Below are positions 41,226-51,500 of a DNA stretch of 64,000 bases, in pieces. Positions within the stretch are counted from its first letter, which is position 1. Each line of letters starts with the position of its first letter. The notes beneath the pieces are model-generated. The model was not told where the DNA came from and did not search any database. It saw nothing but the letters and a program-made list of their open reading frames with translations. Both the position numbers and the translations under genes were made by a program. The stretch is from contig NZ_LUTN01000004.1 of assembly GCF_002111595.1 (NCBI RefSeq), positions 226,165 to 290,164 of the forward strand. Direction: 5' to 3'. This stretch comes from Lonsdalea britannica (GTDB lineage: Bacteria > Pseudomonadota > Gammaproteobacteria > Enterobacterales > Enterobacteriaceae).

Positions 41226-41595
41226 TTTGCGTTGTAACCTTTTATATATCTTGGAATTATTTATATAATTTTATGCAGAAAATAATCAAACACGCTTTCT
41301 ACTCTCATTGATCTTTCTCCGCGCAGATTCCAACCTTTGCTCTTTGGATTGGCGCAACGCCCTGCGCGAACAGGGAAAGATCGTATCAACAAGCATAGTC
41401 ACTACTATCCGAGACCGACAACGTCGAAAGACATTATTGGATCCTGTTTTATCAATAAATAAACACTTATAGCTTAACCTCGCGACACAGTGCACGAACA
41501 GTACAATATGAAGAGAGATTAAGGCTCTTCAACCCTATATCCACACAACAATTTCACGTCAAAACAACGATATAAAAACAACTTAATCACAAACT
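41226..41595. other. 370-base gap between rmlC and manC
   Basis: Small open frames here (for example 41286-41495 on the minus strand) look random. The DNA nearest manC is AT-rich and could hold a promoter, but I see neither a clear sigma-70 pair nor a second ops element, and no obvious terminator after rmlC. Read-through from the rml genes is therefore possible. Confidence 0.45.
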
Positions 41596-42144
41596 CTACA
41601 GCAGAACGTTTTCCTTGAGCGTTTTCGCCTGTTCATCTTTTGCGGACAACACGACATTCCCATTCTGGATTGGCCAGTCGATACCAATAGCGCTGTCATT
41701 CCACAAAATGGAATGTTCCGCGGCAGGGTTGTAGTAATCGGTGCATTTATAGACGAATTCAGCTTCCTCGCTAGTCACATAGAATCCATGCGCAAATCCT
41801 TCCGGCACCCAGAGTTGGCGTTTGTTTTCAGCGGAAAGCAAAGTGCCGACCCATTGGCCAAACGTCGGCGAGTCTTTACGGATATCGACCGCGACATCAA
41901 ACACTTCCCCTGACACCACACGAACCAACTTACCTTGCGTATTCTCCGTCTGATAATGCAATCCGCGCAGGATGCCCTGTTTGGACTTGGAATGGTTGTC
42001 CTGCACAAATGGGCAAGGCCGTTTGGCGACCAGATCTTCGAATTTTTTCTGCTGCCAGGTTTCCATGAAGAATCCCCGCTCATCACCGAATACCGCGGGC
42101 TCAATAATTTTCACATCAGGTATAGCCGTATCGATTATTTTCAT
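41596..42144 (-). CDS. rfbC: dTDP-4-dehydrorhamnose 3,5-epimerase
   Basis: RmlC, the third step of dTDP-L-rhamnose synthesis. The 182-residue cupin has the catalytic histidine regions RGLHYQ and AHGFYV, with VPEGFAHGFYVTSEEAEFVYK, and DERGFFMETW near the start. I use the ATG at 42144 (MKIIDTAIPDV), four bases after the rmlD stop. The open frame reaches far upstream through rmlD, but that part is not protein-like. Confidence 0.95.
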   Translation of the reverse strand: MKIIDTAIPDVKIIEPAVFGDERGFFMETWQQKKFEDLVAKRPCPFVQDNHSKSKQGILRGLHYQTENTQGKLVRVVSGEVFDVAVDIRKDSPTFGQWVGTLLSAENKRQLWVPEGFAHGFYVTSEEAEFVYKCTDYYNPAAEHSILWNDSAIGIDWPIQNGNVVLSAKDEQAKTLKENVLL

Positions 42145-42148
42145 AAGA

Positions 42149-43021
42149 TCACTTATACGCTTGAATGTTGTTGAGGGCGGACTGCCAGTCGCTGGGGACA
42201 ATACCAAACTGTCGCTGGATCTTCTTACAATTGAGTCGGGAGTTGGCCGGGCGTTGGGCGCGAGTAGGATAGTCGGAAGTCGAAATAGAGGACAATGTTG
42301 GCAGGGCCGGGAGTAATGCCGCCTTGCCCGCCTGCTCGAAAATAGCCTGCGCGAACTCGAACCAACTGACGTACGGCATACCGGAGAAGTGGTATACGCC
42401 CCACTCAGGCGTATTGCCAGCTTCAATAAATTCCACCATACGAATCAACGCCGCGGCAATATCCCCTGCGTAAGTCGGACCGCCGACCTGATCGCCCACG
42501 ATGCTGAGCGCATCGCGCGTTTCGCCCAGACGCAGCATCGTCTTGACGAAATTATTGCCATGTTCGCCAAACACCCACGCGGTACGCAGGATCAAATAGC
42601 GATCGGCCAGTTCAGCCACCGCATACTCCCCCGCGAGTTTGCTTTTGCCATAGATCCCTTGCGGCCCTACGGGCATCTCTTCACTGTAAATCTGGTCGCT
42701 TTCACCATCGAAAACATAGTCGGTGGAGATATGCAGTATTACAGCGCCGACATGTTTCGCGGCCTCAGCCAAATAGGCTGGGCCATCGCGGTTGATGGTA
42801 TAGGACGGCGCGATTTCATCCTCAGCCTTATCCACTGCCGTATGTGCTGCGGCGTTGATAATGTAGTCCGGTTGAAACTGTTCCACTTTACGCATGACGG
42901 CATATTGGTCGGTAATGTCCAGTTCTTCGCGGTCGACGGCCAACAGCTCGGCCTTACCCTCTAGCTGAGCGACCAGGCTCTGCCCTACCTGTCCCCGACT
43001 GCCGGTAATCAAAACTTTCAT
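42149..43021 (-). CDS. rfbD: dTDP-4-dehydrorhamnose reductase
   Basis: RmlD, the last step of dTDP-L-rhamnose synthesis, reducing the 4-keto group with NAD(P)H. It has 290 residues, the N-terminal LITGSRGQVGQSL motif, ISTDYVFDG with the catalytic Thr/Ser region, and YGKSKLAGEY with the YxxxK pair. AGGAG five bases before the ATG supports the start. It lies between rmlA and rmlC in the common enterobacterial rmlBADC order. Confidence 0.96.
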   Translation of the reverse strand: MKVLITGSRGQVGQSLVAQLEGKAELLAVDREELDITDQYAVMRKVEQFQPDYIINAAAHTAVDKAEDEIAPSYTINRDGPAYLAEAAKHVGAVILHISTDYVFDGESDQIYSEEMPVGPQGIYGKSKLAGEYAVAELADRYLILRTAWVFGEHGNNFVKTMLRLGETRDALSIVGDQVGGPTYAGDIAAALIRMVEFIEAGNTPEWGVYHFSGMPYVSWFEFAQAIFEQAGKAALLPALPTLSSISTSDYPTRAQRPANSRLNCKKIQRQFGIVPSDWQSALNNIQAYK

Positions 43022-43041
43022 TCTGGCTCCTGAATATCCGG

Positions 43042-43905
43042 TCAGTTAAGTAGGTTCATGAGGTAGCGACCGTACTGATTTTTCATCATCGGGTCCGCCA
43101 ACGTCGCCAGCTGCTGATTGGAAAGCCAACCGTTGCGCCATGCAATCTCTTCCAGACAGGCCACCTGCAGGCCCTGCACATTCTCGATAGTCTGCACAAA
43201 GGACGATGCGTCGTGCAGGCTTTCATGCGTTCCCGTATCCAGCCATGCGAAACCGCGCCCGAACAGCTCGACATTCAGCGAGTCATCCTCGAGATACATC
43301 TGGTTAATCGAGGTGATTTCCAGCTCGCCGCGATGGGAAGGCTTGACCTGCTTGGCGAAATCCACCACACGGTTGTCGTAGAAATAGAGCCCGGTAATGG
43401 CGTAGTTAGATTTAGGCTGAGTCGGTTTTTCTTCGATGGAAACGGCTTTCATATTCTTATCGAACTCCACCACGCCGAAACGCTCAGGGTCTTTTACCTG
43501 ATAGCCGAACACGGTCGCGCCATGTTCTTTAGCCGCGGCATTCGCCAACATGCGGCTGAAAGATTGACCGTAGAAGATATTGTCGCCCAGCACCAAGCTA
43601 CAACGATCATCTCCGATAAAGGATTCACCGATGATGAACGCCTGTGCCAGGCCGTCCGGACTCGGCTGGACCGCATAGTCGATGTGGATGCCAAAATTGG
43701 AGCCGTCGCCCAGCAGGCGGCGGAAGGCCTCGTTATCTTCCGGCGTCGTGATAATCAGGATTTCCCGAATGCCCGCCAGCATCAGCGTGGAGAGCGGATA
43801 GTAGATCATCGGCTTGTTATACACCGGTAGCAGCTGCTTCGACACACCGCGCGTCAGGGGGTAAAGACGCGTGCCGGACCCGCCGGCCAGAATAATACCT
43901 TTCAT
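43042..43905 (-). CDS. rfbA: Glucose-1-phosphate thymidylyltransferase
   Basis: RmlA, the first step of dTDP-L-rhamnose synthesis, making dTDP-glucose. The 287-residue sequence carries [47 protein letters not shown] and VEFD...[17 protein letters not shown]. Its ATG overlaps the rmlB stop (ATGA), with GGGAGAGG just before, so translation is coupled. Confidence 0.97.
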   Translation of the reverse strand: MKGIILAGGSGTRLYPLTRGVSKQLLPVYNKPMIYYPLSTLMLAGIREILIITTPEDNEAFRRLLGDGSNFGIHIDYAVQPSPDGLAQAFIIGESFIGDDRCSLVLGDNIFYGQSFSRMLANAAAKEHGATVFGYQVKDPERFGVVEFDKNMKAVSIEEKPTQPKSNYAITGLYFYDNRVVDFAKQVKPSHRGELEITSINQMYLEDDSLNVELFGRGFAWLDTGTHESLHDASSFVQTIENVQGLQVACLEEIAWRNGWLSNQQLATLADPMMKNQYGRYLMNLLN

Positions 43906-44971
43906 GATGCCTCTCCCATACCCAAGCGCTCACGCGCATAAGAGCCATCCTGAACGCGGCTCCACCACTCCCGATGAGTCAGATACCACTCCACCGTTTT
44001 ACGAATTCCGGACTCGAATGTTTCCTGCGGCTTCCAGCCCAGTTCGCGCGCGATTTTGCTTGCGTCAATGGCGTAGCGAACGTCATGACCCGGCCGATCT
44101 TTCACATAGGTAATCAGGTCCTGATACTGCTTGATGCCATCCGGTTTGTTCGGCACGCGTTCTTCCAACAGGGCGCAGATAGTCTTCACCACGTCGATGT
44201 TGGCTTTCTCGTTATGGCCCCCGATGTTGTAGGTCTCCCCTACTTCACCGGTGGTCACGACGGTGTAAAGCGCTCGGGCATGGTCTTCCACAAACAGCCA
44301 GTCACGGATCTGCATACCGTTGCCATAAACTGGCAGCGGTTTGCCTTCCAAGGCGTTGAGAATCATCAGCGGGATGAGTTTCTCTGGGAAGTGATAGGGA
44401 CCGTAGTTGTTGGAACAATTCGTGACGATAGTCGGGAAGCCGTAGGTCCGCTGCCAGGCCCGCACCAAATGATCGCTGGAAGCCTTCGAGGCGGAATATG
44501 GCTGCTAGGCGCATACGACGTCGTTTCGGTAAACAGATCGTCCACGCCTTCCAGATCGCCATACACCTCATCGGTAGAAATATGATGGAAACGGAAACGA
44601 GATTTTTTCGCTTCGTCGAGCGACAGCCAGTAAGCGCGGGCAGCTTCAAGCAGCGTGTACGTCCCGACGATGTTCGTTTCAATGAACGCCGCCGGACCGT
44701 CGATAGAGCGGTCAACGTGCGATTCTGCCGCCAGGTGCATGACCGCATCAGGGCGGTGGGTCTGAAAAATATCGTCCAGCGCGGCGCGATCGCAGATATC
44801 CGCTTGAACAAAGACATAACGCTCGTGATCTTCAACGTCTGATAACGATTCCAGATTCCCAGCGTAGGTCAGCTTATCGACATTAACCACGGCATCGGAG
44901 GTGTTGCTGATGATGTGGCGAACGACGGCAGAACCGATAAAGCCTGCACCGCCTGTAACCAATATTTTCAT
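43902..44971 (-). CDS. rfbB: dTDP-glucose 4,6-dehydratase, frameshifted in this sequence
   Basis: RmlB, the second step of dTDP-L-rhamnose synthesis. The N-terminal part ([17 protein letters not shown] ... [13 protein letters not shown] ... TSYAPSS) and the C-terminal part ([29 protein letters not shown] to the end) are in different frames. Adding one G at about 44501 (GGC to GGGC on the plus strand) restores [18 protein letters not shown] with the catalytic YSASK motif and gives 356 residues; E. coli RmlB has 361. All other family motifs are intact, so error is likelier than decay. The ATG at 44971 is used; the frame is open 22 codons further up. It is the first gene of the rml operon, behind the JUMPstart element. 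Confidence 0.92.
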
Positions 44972-45045
44972 AGTAAGAAATCCCAAAAAGAAATGACTAA
45001 CCTTAGCGATTGCAAGGCTATGAAGCCGACGATCCATGAATTTTA

Positions 45046-45068
45046 GGCACGCTACCGCCCTTAGGCTT
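45046..45068 (-). promoter_or_regulatory. JUMPstart/ops element upstream of rmlB
   Basis: On the minus strand the sequence contains AAGCCTAAGGGCGGTAGC followed by GTGCC, matching the 3' half of the JUMPstart consensus, including the full ops core GGCGGTAGCGTG. It lies about 75 bases before the rmlB start. RfaH loads on RNA polymerase at this element and allows read-through of long polysaccharide operons, so rml and the genes behind it are probably RfaH-controlled. The promoter should lie further upstream (plus coordinates above 45070). Confidence 0.88.
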
Positions 45069-45525
45069 TCCCCTAAAAGACATCACTTGCCGCTCGACTG
45101 TTTTCTTCCTGAGACTCTTTTTCGCGCAATATGACGAGTAAAAGAGTGGTCGCATTCTACATGCCCTAATACCCAAGGTGTAGTAGCTCCCGCAGGAAGA
45201 CCGCCAAAAACAGTCAATTTTTTATCTCCTTCACATTCACCCTTCTGTTGGCAAGAATCGACTCTAGCAATGAATGGCAAAGGCAATAAATAAGCATTCT
45301 CTGTAATTGCATACCAAGGGAATATTAACGCGCCTCAGCCATCTACAGGCGGCCTGTGCAGAAGATCCACCATACATCATAGTGGATAGAGAGAAAGGGC
45401 CGCTGAAAGGACATTTACCAGGGGAAACCCGGCGTTCGTCGGGTTGACAACCGCGGACATCATCCCCAGCGAGCGCGGGCAGCCGTCTTGGAACCACGAC
45501 GAAGAGAAAAGGATAAGCAGGAAAT
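45069..45525. other. Region between the NRPS terminator and JUMPstart
   Basis: About 460 bases that must hold the O-antigen operon promoter. Short minus-strand frames (45083-45286 and 45264-45497) have no recognisable features. A small inverted repeat, AACCCG/CGGGTT with an 8-base loop, lies at 45426-45445 and could be a second terminator after the NRPS genes. Confidence 0.5.
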
Positions 45526-45557
45526 GCCCGCCCGATGAAACAGACCTTCGGGCGGGC
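45526..45557 (-). terminator. Terminator of the NRPS operon
   Basis: GCCCGCCCGA (45526-45535) and TCGGGCGGGC (45548-45557) form a perfect 10-bp GC stem with a 12-base loop. It starts 16 bases after the NRPS stop on the minus strand and is followed by ATTTCC, with no strong U tract. Confidence 0.7.
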
Positions 45558-45573
45558 CGGGCAACAAAAGCGA

Positions 45574-48500
45574 CTATCGGCGTAGCACCTCGCTCAGCGC
45601 CTGAACGCAGGGCGACTCAAGCAGCGTAATATGATTGCCCTCGCCATAGCCTCCCTGCAGCGTCGGCACCACCGCCTGCCACTCCGACAGTTGCTGTGGG
45701 GAAGCCTCCTTCTCCATCACCAAATAGGGCGCTATCGAAGGCAACGCCGTGGGGCGATAGGCGGTACGGATATTGGTGGAAAAGACACGATAAATACTCG
45801 CCAGCGCCTCCACCTTCGTCTGTTGCGGGAATATTTCCTGAGCGATCAGACGCTCCAGCATGACCTCTAACCGACGAGGCAACGTCAGGCTGGCGAGGTA
45901 CTCCTCGGTGAGTCCCAGAGAACTTCCCCTCATTTCGAAGAGCCTGATCAATAACATCAGCGCCTGCACGTCCGTATGTTCTCGCGCCGCGGGCGCGGGG
46001 GCATCGGAATCAACCAGCACCAGCGATGTGAGCAGGGTTCCCGCGCTCTCCAGTCTGGCCGCCATTTCCAATGCGACCCAGCCGCCGAACGAATGCCCCA
46101 AGAGATGCACGGTTTCCGTCAAAGGATAACGGCTTAGCGCTTGCTGATAGCACGCAGCAGCCGACTCTACGCTCGAGTGGGGCACCTCATTGCCCCACAG
46201 CCCACGCGGCTGCAATCCCAATACCGTCCAGTCGCCGGGCAGCGTCTGCACCAGTGCGTTGAAAGCAAAAACATTATCGCCCGCGCCGGGAATACATAAC
46301 AAAGTCGGTCCTGCCCCGCTCCCCGCCTGCAGTACGACCAGTGGATCGTCGCTGCGCGCCCTTTCTGCGCGGCAAGTCTGCAACGCCGCGCTAATCGCCT
46401 GACCCACCTCCTGCACGTAAGGTTCCGAGACTAAGCGCCGATGATCGCCGGGAACCGGAATACGGTGAATGGCCGACGTCGGTAACAGGCGATCCCAGCC
46501 AAGATAGCGCCCGCCCTCGGTGGGCTCATCCTGAGCGATAAACAGATCCAGCGTCAGCGGCAATGTCGGCGCCCGATACTGCGCTCGCAGCAATGCCAAC
46601 CGATGACGCAGCCAGCCACGGTAATAAGCAGGCGACCAGTTCGCCGGGAAAATTCCCGTCTCGCGCCCAAGATCATAATGATCTTCCAGCCGTCCTCGCC
46701 GCGCCCGCGCAATGGCATCCGGGTTGACGGCAATGGCGCCATGAGCGATAGCATCCAAATCGCCGCGGACCAGAAACGCCAGCATCTCCTCCTCGTCAGT
46801 CATCGCCAGCAACTCATCCAGCGAAGCGACGAAGCCCTGCGGCGAGTCTGGCCACCGGGTGTCCAGCATACCCAGAAATTCAACCTGTTGATCCTGACCC
46901 AACAGCTGCGCCGCGATTTCGTACGCCAGCGTACCGCCAAACGACCAGCCAAGCAGCCGATAAGGCCCCTCGGGCTGAGCCAAACGGATGATGCGGACAT
47001 AGCGTGACGCCGCGGCCTCCAGCGTCATGAAAGGCGGCTGGCTGCAATCCGGTCCTGGCAAGCCGTAGACCGGAATCTCATCGCTGATACAAGCGGCCAG
47101 CAACGGCCCATAGAACAGTTCGCCGCTCGCCTCCGGCACAATGAACAGCGGTCGCTGCTCTCCCGTCGCACGAAACGCAACGGCCGTCTCGCCGCCGCGC
47201 TCCACCTGCGGGCTTTGGCTCTGCTCTGCCAGCGCCTGCAATTGCGGCGCTGCAAACAACGAGGACAGCGTCAGATGTATACCTGCTTGTCGCGCTTGAT
47301 TGACAAGCTGCAAGGCCAGCAGTGAATGTCCTCCTAACGCAAAAAAGTCGTCGTGACGGCTCACCTGCTCCACGCCCAGTAAGCGTTGCCAGATCTCCGC
47401 CAGCACGCGTTCGCTATCTCCCCGCGGTGCCTCATAACCGCATCGCGCTCGCGCGCTGTCGTCCGGCGCAGGCAACGCGGCGCGGTTCACTTTCCCATTG
47501 GGAGTTAGCGGCATAATATCCAACTGCACATAGGCGGAAGGCACCATATAGGCGGGCAGGCGTCCGCCCATTAGCGCCTGTAGCGAGGCAATGTCGACTT
47601 CCGGTCGGGATGCGGTGAAGTAGGCCACCAGCTGTTTTTCCTGAGTGGCCGTCGTCCACACCATCACCACGGCCTGCCGCACTTCGTCCAGCGCCTGCAG
47701 TGCCGCCTCGACCTCCTCGGGTTCGATGCGGAAACCGCGAATCTTCACCTGAAAGTCGTTGCGTCCCATGAACTCGATGGTGCCATCGGGCAGCCACCGC
47801 CCCAGATCGCCCGTCCTGTACATCCGCGCCCCCGGTTCAGTGGCGAAGGGGTCTGGCAGGAAGCGCTCGGTCGTCTGCTCGTCAAGGTTCAGGTAGCCGC
47901 GCGCCACGCCGGCACCGCCGATATAAAGTTCGCCGCTCACGCCGACGGGAACCGGTTGGCGATAACGATCGAGGATGTAAATCGTGGTATTGGCGATCGG
48001 TCGACCAATCGGCATGCTTCCCATTTCAGGAGCCGCGTCGTTCATGCGGAAAGCCGTAGCGTAGGTGGTGGTTTCCGTCGGCCCATACATATGCAGGAAG
48101 TTCTGCGGCGGCCCGACGCGCAGCACCCGACGCACAAACGTCAGATCGAGCGATTCGCCGCCGACCATCAGGTAACGCAGGCGGGGAAGCACCGGTTGCA
48201 GCGTGTCGGCATATTGGTTGAACAGCGCAATGGTCATAAAGACGATACTGACCCGCTGCCGTTGGATCTCTGCCGCGAAGCGCACGGGATCCAGCACCGT
48301 ATCCTGACTGAACAGCACGATACTGCCGCCGTTAAGCAAAGGTCCCCATATTTCCATCGTACTGGCGTCGAACGCCGGATTGGCAAGGCAAGCCACGCGA
48401 TCGCTCCGTCGGAAATCCGCATATCCGTTGTTGATGGCTAGCTTCGCAATATTGCGATGCTCCACCATCACGCCTTTCGGCCGCCCGGTGGAACCGGAGG

Positions 48501-51500
48501 TGTACATGATGTAGGCGAGTTGGGCCCCGCCGCACGCCACGGCCGCGCTGCGATCACACTCAGCGTCGCCAGCCGCGTTCGGCGGCGGACAATCGACGTT
48601 CACCACCGCACACTTATGCTCGATACCGTCGAATGCATGGCGCGTTTTCGAATCCGTTATCAACACCTCGGCAGCGCTGTCGCGCAGGATAAACTGCAGA
48701 TGCGCCTGCGGATAGCCGCTATCCAGCGGCACATAAGCGCCGCCGGCCTTAAGCGTCGCCAATATCGCGACGATCAGCTCCCCGCTGCGCGCCAGCGCGA
48801 TAGCCACCCGGCTGCCGGGCCGCACGCCAAGCGCCGCCAACCGCGCAGCCAGTTGATTCGCTCTCGCGTTTAACTCGCCGTAACTTGCCTGTTGCTCGCC
48901 GCAGATGAATGCCTGCGCTTCGGGATGCCGTAACGCCCGGGCCTCAAACAGCGCAGGCAGACTCTCACGCATCGGGTATACCGTCCGCGTCTGGTTGACG
49001 TCGACCAACACCCGCTGCCGCTCGCCAGAAGAGAGCAGCGACAACGCCTGCACCGGTCGATTCGGCTCGGCCACCATGCCTCGCAGCAGCCGTACCCAAT
49101 AGCGCACATAACGCCGTACGGTGGCCTCATCGAACAACGCGGTCGCATAATTCAGATGCCCCGCCACGCGATCGCCCTCCTCACGCAATTCCAGAATGAG
49201 ATCGCACTGGGCGGTCGCTGTTTCGTGATGTAACGGCGAAAGCGTTAGCCCGGGCCACTCGGCAGATTCAACGGGCAAATTTTGCCACGCCAACATCGCC
49301 TGAAAGACCGGTCCATGCGACAAACTGCGAGCCGGAGCCAACGCCTCTACCACCTGTTCGAAGGGGATCTCCGCATGCGCCTGCGCGGCCAGCAGCGTTT
49401 CCCTAATCTGCGCGATGAGCGCGACAGTATCGGGATCGGCGGACATATCGACGCGCAGCGCCTGAGTATTCACAAACATGCCGATGAGCGGCTCAAGCTC
49501 GCGCCGGTTACGCCCGGCAATCGGAGTGCCGATGACCACATCGTCCTGTCCTGACAGCCGGCTCAGCAATGCGGACCAGCCTGCCAGCAGCGTCATAAAC
49601 AGCGTCCCGCCGCAGCGCTGGCTCAAGGCTTTCAGCGACTGCGTCAGCGCGCTATCCAGTTCCACCGCCGTATTGGCGCCGCGGTAGTCTTGCACCTGAG
49701 GTCGGGGGCGATCGCCTGGCAGCGTCAGACAATCCGGGATCCCCTGCAACTGCGTCACCCAATAGGCCTGCTGAGCCTCAAATCCCTCGCTCTGCATCTG
49801 TTCGCGTTGCCACTCGGCGTAGTCGCCGTATTGGATCGCCATCACCGGCAGCGGGTCGGGTTGGCCCTGTATAAAGGCGGCATACAGCGTGCGCAGTTCA
49901 TTCATCATCACGCTCAGCGACCAGCCGTCGGCGATAATATGGTGCAGCGCCAGACGCAGCCAATGCTCCCGCGCCGATACCCGAATCAGCTGCCCTTGCG
50001 CCAGAGGACCAGCCGTCAGATCGAATTCAGGCATAAACGACGAGTACAGATCGTGCTGTTCGTTCGCCGTCGTTATCTGCAACGGGAATCCCCGGTCTTC
50101 CGACTCCACCACCTGTACCGGCTCGCCATCGCGGCACTCGATGTGCGTCCGCAGCGCCGCATGGCGGGCAACGATACGATCGAGCGCACGCTGTAGCGCC
50201 AAGACATCAAGCGTCCCCGCCAGTTTAATCCCCCCGGCAATGACATAGGCCGCGCTGGCGTTGGCATCCCGCTGCGTCAGGAACCAGATTCGCCGTTGAG
50301 CCAAAGACAGCGGCGGCGCGTCTTGCGTCCTGCGCGGAATAATGGGCGTCAGATCGCTCTGCGTCGTCGCGTCCAGCACGGCGGCGACCTCGTGCAACGC
50401 AGGACGCGCAAACAACGTCGCCAGAGACAGCTCGCGCCCCAGCTCGTCACGCAGTCGCGAAATCAGCTGCACGGCCAGCAAAGAGTGTCCGCCCAGCGCG
50501 AAGAAATCGTCGTATCGGCTGACCTTTTCCACGCCCAGCAGCGACTGCCAGAGCGCCGCCAACGTGGTCTCCCGTTCGCCCTGCGGCGCGGCATAGGGCT
50601 GATGCGCAAACGCGGTTTGATCCGGGATCGGCAACGCTTTGCGATCGACCTTGCCGTTCACGGTGAGCGGCATCTCCGTCAGCGCCATCCAGGCCACCGG
50701 CAACATGTATGACGGCAGTCGGGCGCTGAGCCGTTCACGCAGACTGTCCGCGCAGATCCCCTGCGGATCGTCGCTGGTGTAGTAGGCGACCAACCGTTTT
50801 TCCTGCGTCTGTCTCGTCAGGGTCACGGCGTCGACCACCGCTTCGCGGATCCCTTCGCAGGCCAGCAGCGCCGATTCGATCTCCCCCAACTCCACGCGAA
50901 AACCGCGGATCTTCAACTGGAAGTCATTGCGTCCGAGGTAGTCGATCGTCCCGTCGCTCCGCCAACGGCCCAGATCCCCGGTGCGATACATTCGCGCTTC
51001 CGCCTCCTGCGCAAACGGATCGGGCAGGAAGCGTTCGTCGGTCAAATCCGGACGATTGACGTACCCGCGAGCAACCTGCGCGCCGCCGATAAACAGTTCG
51101 CCGCACACTCCCGGCGGCACCGGCTCCCCCTGACCGTCCAGAATATACACATGGGTGTTGGCGATAGGCCGCCCAATATGCAGCGCCGGCTCGTCTTTGC
51201 GAATGATCCCTGAAGTGGCGACAACCGTGTTTTCCGTCGGGCCGTAGTTGTTGAACAGGGTAAATCGCGCTCCGGCGGGCGGGCGGCGTTTCAGCCTGTC
51301 GCCACCGACCAGCAGCGTCCGCAGCGCAGACGGCGCCATATCACGCGCGAAGGCTAACTCAGCGACGGGCGTCGGCAAAAAGCTGACGTCCAGCGGCTGT
51401 GCCGCCCACCATGTCAGCAGCCGCTGCGGATCGCGTGAGATCTCCGGCGTCGGCATCACCAACCGGGCTCCGACCGACAGCGGTGGCCAGATCTCCCAAG

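Noticed and set aside
41596..42426. rmlC reading frame extended 94 codons upstream
   Set aside because: The extra part lies inside rmlD and is Ser/Arg-rich noise. The ATG at 42144 matches the family start.
45083..45497. Two small minus-strand frames between the NRPS terminator and rmlB
   Set aside because: They overlap the region needed for the O-antigen promoter and show no conserved features.
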